A stretch of 64,000 nt of DNA, from positions 62,001-126,000 of the forward strand of contig JALLLS010000080.1 in the NCBI GenBank assembly GCA_025094145.1, in the 5' to 3' direction. Below, in pieces: positions 1 through 10,837 of this stretch. The position numbers and the translations under genes are program-made. Numbering within the stretch: the stretch's first letter is position 1; every line of letters starts with the position of its first letter. The DNA is from Spinellus fusiger (Eukaryota > Mucoromycota > Mucoromycetes > Mucorales > Phycomycetaceae). The notes beneath the pieces were generated by a model. The model saw only the letters and a list, made by a program, of their open reading frames with translations. It ran no database searches and had not been told where the DNA came from.

Positions 1-139
1 AAGGATAGTAAAAACATCTAACTGAACATTGTAAACATAGATGAAAAGATAGAGAGATATGAACAAGAAACAAAATCTACTAGCATAGCTAGTGACCCAG
101 AAGTCTACCCACCAGCATGCACTAAAATGTTGTGGCAGT

Positions 140-3100
140 GGGGGAGAGCAACTAGGAGACACAACACCAGTCTTCAATCCAGAACAGCAGGCTGGACACC
201 AGAGGCAAGCCAGAGAGAACCAGGGGAAGAAGCTTCTGAAAAGAAGTGGTCAGGATATGAGAGTGTCTCAATATACCAGAGCAGGGTAAGTAGGGAAGGC
301 CACCAAGGGGGACAGTGTTTTTTGGGCCTTGCAGGCAACAAGTTCAGGCAGGCATCAATTGGGTCAACCCCAGCAGGACAGACAGGCAGATCATCCCAAA
401 GGGACTCTGGAATGCACAGGTACTCACAAAGATGGCAACAGAAAGTGTGGTCATGGCCACAGGAACACTCAACTGGCACACCAGGCAGCCAGCCAAGATA
501 CCAACAAACAAGACAGCTTCTCTCTGCTCTTGTGGCAGGAAGAAAGAGAACTGGGTCAACCTCTAGCAAGGGACAGCACTGTTGTATGAGGACTTGAGAA
601 GTAGTTTGAATGAACTGGTCAAACAGGGACTAGCAGAAGGAGTGGAAGAAGGACTTGAGCTTGCTGTCCTTATCAGGAATGGGACTGGGAAGAGCAAGGT
701 ACAACAGATTTTGTGTGATAAATGAGGATATGCAGAAGACAGAGACAGACAAGGACAGGAGAACCAGGAGACAGGATGAAGGAAGGGACTGGAAATGTAG
801 AGCAAAGCAAGTTGCCAAGACATTCACTCTATGATTCATTGAAGGAATGTTTGTTATGTGCCAAAGCACTGTTTTAGATGATGTGGGGTGACCACCAACC
901 AGCAGACAAAGACACCAATCTTGTAACCACTCCAGAGCTTTGTGGTCTTGAGCCTTCAGAAATGAGATGGCTAGGTCATACTTAAACTTGGGGCACACAA
1001 AGGTAGAGTAGATTCTTGAGCACAGGAGGAGAGAGAAACCAGCACAACTGACACCAATCAGACTGAGGATGCCCATGACCTTGGCAACACCAGGAGACTG
1101 AGAAGACACCAGAGACAAAGCAATCAAACCTTTCTTACCAAAAGGCAAACCTAGATAAGTCACCTTATCAGCCTGAGGGAGAGGGACACCATACAAGGAC
1201 AGAGTGAAACCATGAGCAGTTGATGAAAATGGAGATGGATGATTGAGGACCACACACTTGGAGGGGTTCCACCTGAACCCTAGAGCATATGAGTGTTGTT
1301 CAGAAAGAGCCAGCATGACTTGCACTGACTCCTTTGTACCAAAGATAGCTACATCATCTGCAAAAAGCAGAGAATTCACTACCACAGGCACAGAACCAGA
1401 GGAAGCACCAGAGGAAGCACCAGAGGAAGCACCAGGAGACACCAGAAAATGGACAGAGTGGGAGTTATCACCAGCACCAGGAAAGGAACAGAGAACACCA
1501 GGAAGTGAGTTGATGTACACTGTGTACAACTGAGGACAGAACAGAACCCTGAAGTACACCAGTGACAGGGGAAAAGAGGAGAAAGGAGTGGTTAGATATC
1601 AACACAGAGATAGTTACCATGTCAAACAGATGGGAGATAAATGACAGGAATGGGGGAGGAGCACCAGCAGCAGACAAAGCTTGCCAGACAATGTTATGGT
1701 CAACCTTGTCATAGGCAGAGAAGATTTCCAGCAAAGAAACAACAGGATAATAAAGGTGACGCATGAAATGAGCATGCATCAGCTCATGCAGACACAATGC
1801 TTGATCCAAGGGACCACAACAAGGACAAAACCCACCCTGAGCCAGATCAGGAACAGGAGAAAACTGAGAGAGTGAAGGTGCCAGACAGAACTCCAACAGC
1901 TTACAGACCACAGAAGTCAATGAGATGGGATGGTAGTTACTTGGTAGTGCTGATTCACCCTTCTTGAAAATGGGGAAGACTGCAGCATGGCGCCATAGTG
2001 AAGGAGTGTAGGACCATTGCCAGCATAATCAAAACATAAGGGAAAGGAGTGGGGAAACAATGGGGATAATGGGCTTCAGCATCTTAGCCTTCAAGTGATC
2101 AGAGCCAGGTGCTTTTCTGTTGGGTAATAGCTTGATACACTTGCTAACCATGGCAGTAAAGAACATAGTGCTGAAGGTACCAGAGGGACATAGGGGTGGG
2201 GAGCATAGGGGCTCATAAGGGACACTAGCTACAGAAGAGGAAGAATGTGAAGAAGAAACATAGGGGGTGGGGGAGGATACATAGGTAGGGGAGGTGCCTG
2301 AAGGAGAGTCAGGGGAGGGATGGGACAAAGGAAGGATATCTCCACTATACACCTGTGCAAGATGAGAAGCCATTACCTCTACTGCCTTGGACAGACCATC
2401 AGCATAGGAAAAGGAGAGTGAGGACTGGTGATGTTTCTTGAGCTGCTTCACCTTGGCTGTTGCCTTGGCAAAGTTTGTCTCCAGAGACCTGCAAAAGTTC
2501 TGCCATGACTGGTGTTTGGCTGCCTGGACATCAGACCTGAATCTGGCATGTGCTTGCTTGTGTTGGGCCCACCAGTGCACCTTGTCAATACCTGTTGCAT
2601 ACTGCCACTGCCTGTAGCAATGTTCCCTGTTTTCAGCAGCTTGTTGGAGAGCAGGTGTCCAATACTTCTTCCAGTGGGAGGGACAAGGCCTTTTTGTTCC
2701 CAGAGCAGTGTCAAGAGAAGTTTAGATGCACTCATTGAGCTGATCATTGAGATCGTCAATGGGTGGGCATGATGAAGGGGGGAGGTGACAAGGGAGTGGA
2801 AATGAGTGGAAAGGGGGGAGGGAAGAGTGGTAAAGGTGTTGGCATAGAGGTCACATGGATCCTGTTCTTTCAAACATGCTAGATTCCAGAGGCGCCTTGG
2901 GTGGATGGTTGAAGAAGAAGGCAAGGACATATCAAAGTTGCATAAGAATAGGTCAAGGATACTTGAGCATGTGCATTGCTGCTGGAAACCATGCCAAGTA
3001 GCAATGCCATAAGAAAGAGAAGAGTTCAACACAGACAGGGACTGTTCTTCAAACCATGGGACCATTGCAGTGCCATGGGGAGAGATCACTGAATCACCAG

Positions 3101-3523
3101 TAATGCTACCCAGTCTTGCATTGAAGTCACCACACAGGATGGTGTTGGGGTAAATGGGGAGGGAGGAAAGAATGGACATAAGATCAGAACATGAAAGGGA
3201 GGGAGGTAGAGGCATAAGAAACAGAGTGATCCCACTTTCAATGAAAGGGTATACTTGTTTGGAGAAGGGAGTTGGTGGACAGGGTAAGGAAAGGAAGGAG
3301 AGACCAGAGCAGAGACACCCATGGAGCCATGGTAGGAGGAGACCACAAGAGAGCCATACAAATGAAACTGCTCCCAGTTAGTGGGAAGATGAGCAGGAGA
3401 GAGAAGCCATGTTTCTGTGATAAAAATGAGAGTAGTGGGGGGACAGTGGGATAGAACATCATGCACAGTGGTTGCCCTAAGACCATTGGCATTCCAAAGA
3501 CTTACATTGATTGTATCACTCAT
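140..3523 (-). pseudogene. LINE-A ORF2: endonuclease-reverse transcriptase, frameshifted (copy 1)
   Basis: Read on the minus strand in pieces. 3523-3086 starts MSDTINVSLWNANGL and carries the endonuclease motifs WNANGL and ITETWLL. 3215-2448 carries CGDFNARLG. 2580-2029 holds the pre-RT linker and LPNRKAPGSDHL. 1920-1468 holds RT blocks with SAYDKVDHNIVW and GVLQGSVLS. 1559-630 holds the FADD catalytic box, TYLGLPFGKKG and the thumb region. 569-174 is a Cys/His-rich tail (RSCLVCWYLGWLPG, HDHTFCCH). Each switch of frame is a frameshift or stop, so no intact product is possible. A 12-bp repeat at about 1392-1432 encodes repeated GASS units just before the FADD box. Confidence 0.85.
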
Positions 3524-3657
3524 AAAGAGGGACTTTCTGAGGGTGAGACAGACAGAGCTTCATGGTCCATATCATAGTCATCCAGATCTCTCTGGAAGCC
3601 ATTGGCTGGGTGGTCACAATCATGGAGGTGGGGATGTGCAGGCTGCTGCTTGAGGAA

Positions 3658-4471
3658 CTACTCATAGTCTTCAGGCTGCATCCAGCCAAAGGAAACAAAG
3701 GAGTGGAGGACAGGGGAAACCAGGGTGTACTTCATGTGCACTAGGGCACAACAGCAACGTTGGAGGTGGATTATGTAGGCATGGTTGGCCAGCTCACTAT
3801 CAGTACATGTCTCAAACTTGGGGTCTGCCAGGTGTTCAGGACTCATAGGGTCAAAGTTATCTAGGATCTTGACCTGGACCTTCTCCAGGAGTTCACAGAT
3901 GTTGAAGGCAAATTGGTCATGCACCAGCAGACCAAGAACAGAATGGGCAGGAAAAGAGATGTCCAGGATATGGGAGGTGTCTACACCAAGATGATGGAGA
4001 TGATTGTGTACCTCTTTATGCTGCATCTTGTGGGAATGGGGGATGTAGATGTACTGGAAAGCCTGGGCACCAGTGGGGATCTGGAATCCACAAGTAGCAG
4101 CAGCAACACAACGGACAGCAACAGGGGGACAAACAGCAGGGGACTTGGGAGTAGCAGCTACTTTGGAATAAGATGGAACATTAGTAGCAATGTTAGTCTT
4201 TTTGGCTGTTTTGTGGGGCAAAACAGGTGGTGGCTGGGTTGGAATCTGAGTCCGACCAGTTTGGGGAGGTGTAACAGTCTTCAAAGAAGACTGGGAAGAG
4301 AGCTGGGCCTTGAGAGAGGCAATTTCCAGGTACAAACAGTTGTTTTCAGCTGTCAATTCTGACAACTTAGCCAAAATCTTGTCATGTTGGCTGGTTTTTT
4401 GTTCGAGGGTGCAAATAGCAGCCCGGATAGCAGCCAGCTGGTCTGCTAGTGTCAAAGTGGCAGTTTTGGCC
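3658..4471 (-). pseudogene. LINE-A ORF1 protein (copy 1)
   Basis: The frame is open from the ATG at 4471 (MAKTATLTLADQ) to the stop at 3658, about 270 residues; it stays open upstream to 4620 but that part aligns with the 5' UTR of the sister copies. Residues about 10-60 form a heptad-rich coiled coil. A middle basic/Pro segment is followed by the conserved core of this ORF1 family, with a YIYIPHSHKM stretch, FPAHSVLGLLVH, and an FDPMSPEHLADP block, all shared with the copies at 31.3-32.3 kb and 36.9-37.8 kb. Presumed role: nucleic-acid chaperone of the LINE RNP. It is classed as part of a dead element because ORF2 beside it is broken. Confidence 0.75.
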
Positions 4472-4660
4472 ATGTTTTTGTTGTTAAAAACAGAAAAAAG
4501 TGGATAAAATAGTGGTTTTTGGTCCAAAGAAGTTGAGAGTTGGTGTAAAGGTGTGTCTTGGATGGATGTTGAAGGATGTTGAAGGATGCAAATGGATGTA
4601 TGCTGGTTGTTCTGATGCAAAACTGTTTACTTACTTAAAAAAACTTTTTTTTTTAAAAAA

Positions 4661-6685
4661 AAAATCTGAGTTTTTAAAAAAGGTAATGGGAAAGTGATGC
4701 ATGTGGTATTTAGTGATATGTGACAGGTAGATAAAAAGATAGAAATAAAGGTTAAAATAAAGATTATCACTGATAATGGAGGGAAATGGGTTTGGGGAAG
4801 AAGGGGAATAGTCTCTTTAAAAGAATTGACTATCTAAAATAAAATGAAATTTACACCCACAAGTAAATGTAAAAAAGAAAGAAATATTGTAGAATACAAT
4901 TATTAAAAAAAACAGTGAACAACAAGTTCACAAAGAAAAACAGTACAATCAAGAATATGCAGAGACTGACTTGTACAAAACACAATGGATAATTCACAAG
5001 TAGAAATCAACAAAATGATACACTTGTCTCTGAAAGATCCAATTGAAATGGAAGAATAAGATAACAAAATAAAAGAATAAGAAATATTCAAAAAGAAGTA
5101 TCAAGATAGAATTCAACAATGTTTATTAGTGAAAATAACTAGGAGTATTTATACTAATAGACAATAAGGTAAAAATATAATGAAGTCAATTCATATAAGC
5201 CTTGTAGAGTGTAGTAATAGTGCAATTCCTAATGTGATTATACTATTACATAGCTTACAATAATATCAATGGGATGATAGAAATAAAAGTAAGATGAAAT
5301 ACACCACAAAATAAGGTTAGCAATCCTGAATTACCAAAAGAATGGTAATTAATAAAATGAAAAATGTGGACTGAAAAAGGGAAAATATAGAAAAGCATGG
5401 TGTAGAAGAAGAAAAGTATGGACTGAAAAAGGGAAAATAGAGAAATGTAGTACAAAAAGAAAATGTGGTGTTGAAAAGGAAAAGAAAAATGCACACTGAA
5501 AAAGGAAAAAAGGAGGAAATGGAAAGACAAGGAAAACTTAGCAATTCTATCTTTGCCAGACAAAGGAGAGCTGCAATACACATCATGGTTTGGGACCAAA
5601 CAGAAACAAAACACAGCCTGCTCCAGCTTCTTGGTGGCTGAGGCTGCCAAGACACATACACACAGTGTCAAAAGTGATGTGTGTGGTACTTATGGGTGTG
5701 TGTATGATGGATAGAAAGGTAGAGTAATAGGGTAAGAAAAGGGTTCAGAATAGAAATTGGAGGTAGGGTTTGTGAACAAATAAAAAGGGTAGGGGAATAG
5801 TCTGTTCAATTGAATAGACTATAAAAACAAATAAGAATGATACTTTGCAACACAATGGTGAAGCAAAAGGAAACAGATAAAAGGGGAAAAACAGTACATG
5901 CAGGTACAAAATAACAGAACGCAATCAATACTTTGCTAAGAATTGATTCATAAATAACAATGATACTTCACAAGAAAACACAGTAGCACTGCCCACAACT
6001 TGTATCAGAAGATATCAAAAGAAAATAACAGAAGAATAAAAGATAATAGAAGATCTTGGAGTAGTATTCGGCAATTTATTTCAGTTCTTGGCTAATGGGA
6101 TATTTATACTAAAGAACTAAATGTTAAAATAGAGAATGATTTCATAAGAAATCAATCTTAGAGAAAATGAATTAAGACAATTGCATTGTTACTACATCAT
6201 GGATGAATAACAACTACAAATTTAATAAGCTAAACTAGCATTGTTACAAGAATACATCATAACAATGATTCTTCAGGAGAAAACAAAAAAGAAAAAGAAA
6301 CTAAAATAGTGCCATTGAGGTGAACTCATAGGAATGAAGTTATCCACTGCAAAAGCAACTAAAATAGCATAAAGAAATACATTATAGAAAAGAGAAAACA
6401 AGTTTAGATAGAAAACAGAATAGTATGAGAAAAAGAGTAAAGAAAGGAAAAGGATTGTGGGACAAGAGCATTGGTCTCTTTACCATGTACAGAAAATGTC
6501 AGAAACATATCAGTTTCCAAAAGAAGAAGAAAAGAGAAGATCGACACAAAAAGGAAAGAAAGAGAAACAGAACCAAAAAGGAAATAGTCAAGGAACAGAG
6601 AAATTTGTAAAGTCAATTCCCTGCACTACACTTGGCAGTCACTAAGGCCAACAAATTTACAAAATCATACTTGAAAAGTGAAGGA
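4661..6685. other. AT-rich region without a gene
   Basis: No convincing coding frame is present; the longer open frames on the minus strand at 5.2-5.7 kb are low-complexity Phe/Ser/Leu translations. Two stretches (about 4,690-5,250 and 5,660-6,250) resemble each other in order of motifs (a GTGATG..GTGGTA start, a GGGGAATAGTCT box, and a reversed TATAAATA-like box around 5,137 and 6,107). I read them as two very diverged LTR-like remnants in minus orientation, with low certainty. Confidence 0.35.
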
Positions 6686-6757
6686 GGTTGTGTAGTGTAA
6701 TGGTTATCACGGTGGACTTTGAATCCACCAATCCGAGTTCGATCCTCGGCACGACCT
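6686..6757 (+). tRNA. tRNA-Gln (anticodon TTG)
   Basis: A 72-nt cloverleaf. The acceptor stem GGTTGTG/CACGACC pairs fully (one G-T), with T as discriminator. The D arm contains TAGTGTAATGGTTATCA, the anticodon loop is CTTTGAA with TTG, and the T arm carries GTTCGATCC (A and B boxes both present). There is no intron. A TTTTT run 8 nt downstream is a plausible Pol III terminator. A minus-orientation LTR starts 46 bp downstream. Confidence 0.95.
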
Positions 6758-6803
6758 ATATTTTTATTCTTGGTATTTAATTACTTTTTACATAATAGGC
6801 ATT

Positions 6804-7381
6804 TGCAATTATTCAGACAAGTAGAAAATAACAAGACTGAACAAAGATAATTTTTATTAAGTAAAGAGTGGTTCATTATTTATACTTTTTGTGGGTGCTT
6901 ATCCTTCAGTGGCATTCTACCTTTTGGTAGTTAATGATTAGTCCATGGCATAGCTTATTAATAGATGCAACCATATGGTTGGTGTAGATAATTTATCCTA
7001 TAGTAGTTTACATGGGTGGAGCTTTATGGTTGGTGTAGGTGTTCTACCTAATGGTAGACTACATGTTGGAGCCTTATGGTTGGTTCATTGAATAAGCACA
7101 CCATTATAGAGCCATCTATTATGTCTTCACTTTTAATTGCCTTTGATAGGTCTTGTTTAATCCACTAAGGATTTATAGATAAAGGCAGCTCATTAAGTGT
7201 CCAATAATAATTTGAGCTTAGAAGGTTGATTTGTAGTTACAACCAATCAGTGAGATGATACAGAGATGTACTATGGTACTTGTGTGCACTCAAGCTTTCA
7301 TAGAGTATTCTGAATGTCACAGCATACTACTCATGTTGACCAATTCATGAAGAATCTTTGGATTGAAGTCAGAACACAACA
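6804..7381 (-). repeat. LTR, family A (copy A1)
   Basis: About 578 bp, reading on the minus strand from TGTTGTGTTC to a TG/CA-type end. On that strand it has a TATAAATA box and an AATAAAAATTATC polyadenylation-like signal about 35 bp later near its 3' end, the usual U3-R-U5 order. U3 carries a series of short palindromes around ACCATAAGGT. It is an inverted partner of the LTR at 10,164-10,736. Confidence 0.8.
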
Positions 7382-7476
7382 ATTACAGCAATCAGTTACT
7401 TGACAAGCATGTCAAAAGCCATCTGTGTACATTATAAGAAAATCACTATAATATGCACTTGTCTGAGAAGGGGCTA

Positions 7477-7732
7477 TGTTGTGATCATGAAGACAATGGT
7501 AGCAGTCACAGACTGATTATTAAGTTGTATCCTTTCTACAATGTAATTTATAGTTAAGACACCGCATATTAAAGTCTACTGAACAGGCCATTATTTGACA
7601 AGCATCCTAAAACAGTAATAGATCATATTCAGTAGACAGCCACTTGTCTATTTAGTATAAATAGACATGTCAAAATTGTTTTAATAAAAGTATCTCATTT
7701 TGAGTCTGATTAATTCCCTTTTGAATATAACA
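7477..7732 (+). repeat. Solo LTR, same family as the chromovirus LTR
   Basis: A 256-bp copy that starts TGTTGTGATCATGAAG and ends with a TTGAATATAACA motif. It matches, in inverse orientation, the LTR at 15,821-16,075 nearly base for base, including the TATAAATAGACA box and the AATAAAAG signal. No internal region lies next to it and no matching 5-bp flanks are visible (ggcta / tgatg), so it is a solo or rearranged LTR. Confidence 0.75.
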
Positions 7733-7889
7733 TGATGCTTAGAAAAATATCTATGCTAGACACTGTGCTATCAAATAGAGTAATACTATTGGCTGCACAT
7801 CTCTTCCCTTTTTGGAAGACACATTATCCTGTGTGGATACACACAGATAATATAATATAATTAATAAGATAAATGCTAATGCAATATAT

Positions 7890-7939
7890 TGTCTTGGCTT
7901 AACATGTTCTCTTCACAGTAGACATGTTAAGCCAAGACA
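7890..7939. repeat. Perfect 18-bp inverted repeat (hairpin)
   Basis: TGTCTTGGCTTAACATGT at 7890-7907 is exactly complementary to 7922-7939, with a 14-nt loop. It lies in AT-rich DNA between a solo LTR and tRNA-Met. It may be two head-to-head element ends; no gene is attached to it. Confidence 0.6.
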
Positions 7940-8151
7940 TGTATGTATAATTGTACACTGTAGAATTTAGTATAAATAATCAAGTGAATTCAATGAATAA
8001 AAGACTATCTTCTATCTTCTCTTTTATTCTTCTTCTTTGATCTATGTGTTCTTCAGTCCAAACCAAGAACCACTAGCTATTCCACTCTCTGCACATACCT
8101 ACGGGCTTAAAACTATTGTTTTTATATTAGGGAACAACTCAGCAGAGATAT

Positions 8152-8224
8152 GCTTTCTTAGCGCAGTTGGCAGCGCGTTAGTCTCATAATCTGAAGGTCG
8201 CCAGTTCGATCCTGGCAGAGAGCA
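8152..8224 (+). tRNA. tRNA-Met, elongator type (anticodon CAT)
   Basis: A 73-nt cloverleaf. Acceptor GCTTTCT pairs with AGAGAGC, with discriminator A. The D arm is AGCGCAGTTGGCAGCGC, the anticodon loop CTCATAA holds CAT, and the T arm is GCCAGTTCGATCCTGGC. The sequence resembles fungal elongator Met tRNAs rather than the initiator, which would start AGC and have a different T loop. A TTTTT run follows about 12 nt downstream. Confidence 0.93.
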
Positions 8225-8922
8225 TTATTATCATTTTTGTTATCACTATAATTTTTTTATGTTGTGATGTCACTTTCCTTTAATGGATTGTGTCATTTTT
8301 AGTGAAGATACTGTAAAGTCAGTCAAAGAGGACTGTCCACACACCCAAAGGTTTTTCTGGCCTTTAATCAGTTGGCTTGAATTGCCATGAGATGCAGTGC
8401 TATTCATAATGAAATACTTAACCATAGAGGACTCACATTCCTTTGTAAATATTATGTATAAATACCCTAGGATAGACCTCTACAATAAACAATTATCTTC
8501 CTTTGTACTTTCAGGTTCTTATTGTAGAGGCTAAGCTTGCTCTAAATATTTTAACTGTCTGTATTCCCTTTCCTTTGTTATATATTCTGTTTTATCACTA
8601 TTCTCTTTCCTGTCCCTGTAACACTGTAGGTTACATACTATTTTTGGTCTCTGTCACTATTGTTGGTGAACACTCTTTTGTCTCTGGTATTACTTTTTCT
8701 GAATTAGCAGAAAGACTACTCCATTAAGTACATCCCCCAATTCCCTCTTTGTGTTGGTAGCCAATCTCTCTTGAGACCTACATACCTCTTAGATCAACCA
8801 CTGCCTATAATTACATTGGTTTTTGGACCTTTTTAAAAAAAATTCAGACATTCTCTTTTTTTTTGGACAATTTCCATTTTAATTTCAGACGTTTACAAAA
8901 GAAAATTCAGACTTTATTTTAA
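8225..8922. other. AT-rich spacer with a transposon-end remnant
   Basis: No supported gene. At about 8,331-8,362 the sequence CCACACACCCAAAGGTTTTTCTGGCC matches the left terminal inverted repeat of the DNA transposon family seen at 23,282, 32,553 and 54,757; the partner end was not found. A TATAAATA / CAATAAACA pair at about 8,457-8,490 suggests another LTR remnant. An open frame at 8,503-8,727 is hydrophobic and without recognisable domains, so I do not call it. Confidence 0.4.
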
Positions 8923-10164
8923 TTAAATCTCATTAGAAAGACATTTATCCCAATAGGTTTCAGCATGTCTTACCCATCCTTTACAATCTTCTAAAGTAAT
9001 CTGGTTGCAAGCTTCTGTAATTTGTGGAGTAAGTGTGTCTGATTTATCTAGAGGATTTCTTCTGATAAGCTTTTTGATTTTTGACCAGCATTCTTTGATG
9101 GGGTTCAAAAAAGGTAAGTAAGGTGGCATAAAAAGGGGTCTGTAACCTCTATTGTTAATGGCATCAATAACATAGCAAGAATGATGAATTCTACAGTTAT
9201 CTAAAACTATAAATACACCCTTTTTGTTATGCTTATCCAAAACATTCATTACAGATTCCATAAATTTTACAATGTGGTAAGCTATAGTGCCTTTTGGAAG
9301 TTGTTTTGGCTTTGATATATCTTGAGTAGCAGCTTTTCTTTTCTTGCTTGTGTGTTGCTGTGGAAATTCCTTTTTAATTTTTTCTGCATCTGTTTTTTTA
9401 AAAGGCTCAACTTTTGAAAAGTTTATAACACCAAATGAAGCAATACAGCCAACAATACTTATATTAATGCCCTTTTGGGTATGAACTTTCACAATTGCTG
9501 GATCACCTTTCTTTGACCATGCACAACCTCTAATTATTTGAGTGTGGAATTTGGCTTTATCAACAAATACACAATTATTTTGATAATTAACACTGGCTGC
9601 TTTCTATTGAGTAATAATATCAAAACAAAGTTTGATAGTCCTAGGTGCATCTCATTCAGCTGTATATTTTGTTGCTTGCTTTAAGGATAAAGCACATTTT
9701 TCAATGATATGCTTATAAAGCCCACTGACAGAGACTTTCAGCCCAGGAAATGCCTTACACAACTTTAATCTTGCTTCTTCAAGGACAATCAATGGATTTT
9801 TATTGGAGAGTTTGACTAGAAATGCCAAGTGTTGAGGGAACAGTTTCTTTGGTTTGTTGTTCATTTTTCTTGGATTGTTTCCAGGCAGAACAGTGCCTTT
9901 ACTAACATTGAATTCATTTATTAATTTATATGCAGTGCTTTGAGGAATACTGCACAGCATAGCAACTTCTGGGACTGACATGCCCTCTTCTTGCTTTACA
10001 CAGATAAACTGTTCTATCTGATCTTGGGTATATTTCTTATATTTGTTTGACTGATATAATGATACAGCTCCCATGTCTTCAACAATATCATCCATAGCTT
10101 CTGCCATTTGTGTTGTTTGATTTTGCAACATCATGTCAAAATCTATAATCATCTCAATTGTCAT
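8923..10164 (-). pseudogene. IS630/Tc1-mariner-like transposase, interrupted
   Basis: Two minus-strand frames make up one DDE transposase. 10164-9652 is the N-terminal part, with an HTH (EEGMSVPEVAMLCSIPQSTA, about residues 60-80) and a second helical segment. 9492-8923 is the catalytic half, with GVFIVLDNCRIHHS (second Asp) and FMPPYLPFLNPIKECWSKIK (third acidic position), typical of the DDE_3 / IS630 fold. Stops and a frame change between 9493 and 9651 remove the region of the first catalytic Asp from a continuous frame. The apparent start codon at 10164 coincides with the LTR junction, so the true N-terminus was probably cut by that LTR. No terminal inverted repeats were recognised. Confidence 0.75.
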
Positions 10165-10736
10165 GTTCTTACTTCAATCCAAAGATTCTTCATGAATTGG
10201 TCAACATGAGTAGTATGCTGTGACATTCAGAATACTCTATGAAAGCTTGAGTGCACACAAGTACCATAGTACATCTCTGTATCATCTCACTGATTGGTTG
10301 TAACTACAAATCAACCTTCTAAGCTCAAATTATTATTGGACACTTAATGAGCTGCCTTTATCTATAAATCCTTAGTGGATTAAACAAGACCTATCAAAGG
10401 CAATTAAAAGTGAAGACATAATAGATGGCTCTATAATGGTGTGCTTATTCAATGAACCAACCATAAGGCTCCAACATGTAGTCTACCATTAGGTAGAACA
10501 CCTACACCAACCATAAAGCTCCACCCATGTAAACTACTATAGGATAAATTATCTACACCAACCATATGGTTGCATCTATTAATAAGCTATGCCATGGACT
10601 AATCATTAACTACCAAAAGGTAGAATGCCACTGAAGGATAAGCACCCACAAAAAGTATAAATAATGAACCACTCTTTACTTAATAAAAATTATCTTTGTT
10701 CAGTCTTGTTATTTTCTACTTGTCTGAATAATCACA
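10164..10736 (+). repeat. LTR, family A (copy A2)
   Basis: About 573 bp in plus orientation, from TGTTCTTACTTC to TGAATAATCACA, with the same palindrome array, TATAAATAATG box (about 10,659) and AATAAAAATTATC signal (about 10,682) as the other family A copies. It is the inverse of 6,804-7,381. The 5 bases to its right (gtaat) are the reverse complement of those just inside copy A1 (attac), which could be a remnant of one original target duplication after an inversion. Confidence 0.8.
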
Positions 10737-10837
10737 GTAATGTATTGGGTCAATAAAAACCTTGCCTGTAAAACCCAGTGGGACAAAAATACAAGGAAAA
10801 GACCTGTTATTACATTGGATATATATTCACTGATCAT

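Larger units (their letters stand above)
112..4660 (-). mobile_element. LINE-A copy 1 (non-LTR retrotransposon), decayed
   Basis: This is a two-ORF LINE read on the minus strand. ORF1 is a coiled-coil/RNA-binding type protein and ORF2 carries an apurinic-like endonuclease followed by reverse transcriptase. It is colinear with the more open copy at 36,713-41,256, including its 3' tail (both copies end with a CCCCCACTGCCACAA block shortly before a TTAGTGCA box, here near 112-145). ORF2 is broken into at least five frames, so the copy is dead. Compared with copy 3 it keeps the FADD catalytic motif of the RT. No target-site duplication could be assigned because the 3' end lies close to the window edge. 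Confidence 0.85.

Noticed and set aside
92..597. Plus-strand open frames at the left edge
   Set aside because: They are shadows of the LINE-A ORF2 C-terminal region read on the minus strand; their composition is the complement of conserved RT-tail sequence.
5255..5671. Minus-strand open frames of 110-140 residues
   Set aside because: Phe/Ser/Leu-rich low-complexity translation of purine-rich DNA with no domain.
8503..8727. Small hydrophobic protein of 74 residues
   Set aside because: No conserved domain, and the surrounding DNA looks like LTR remnants.
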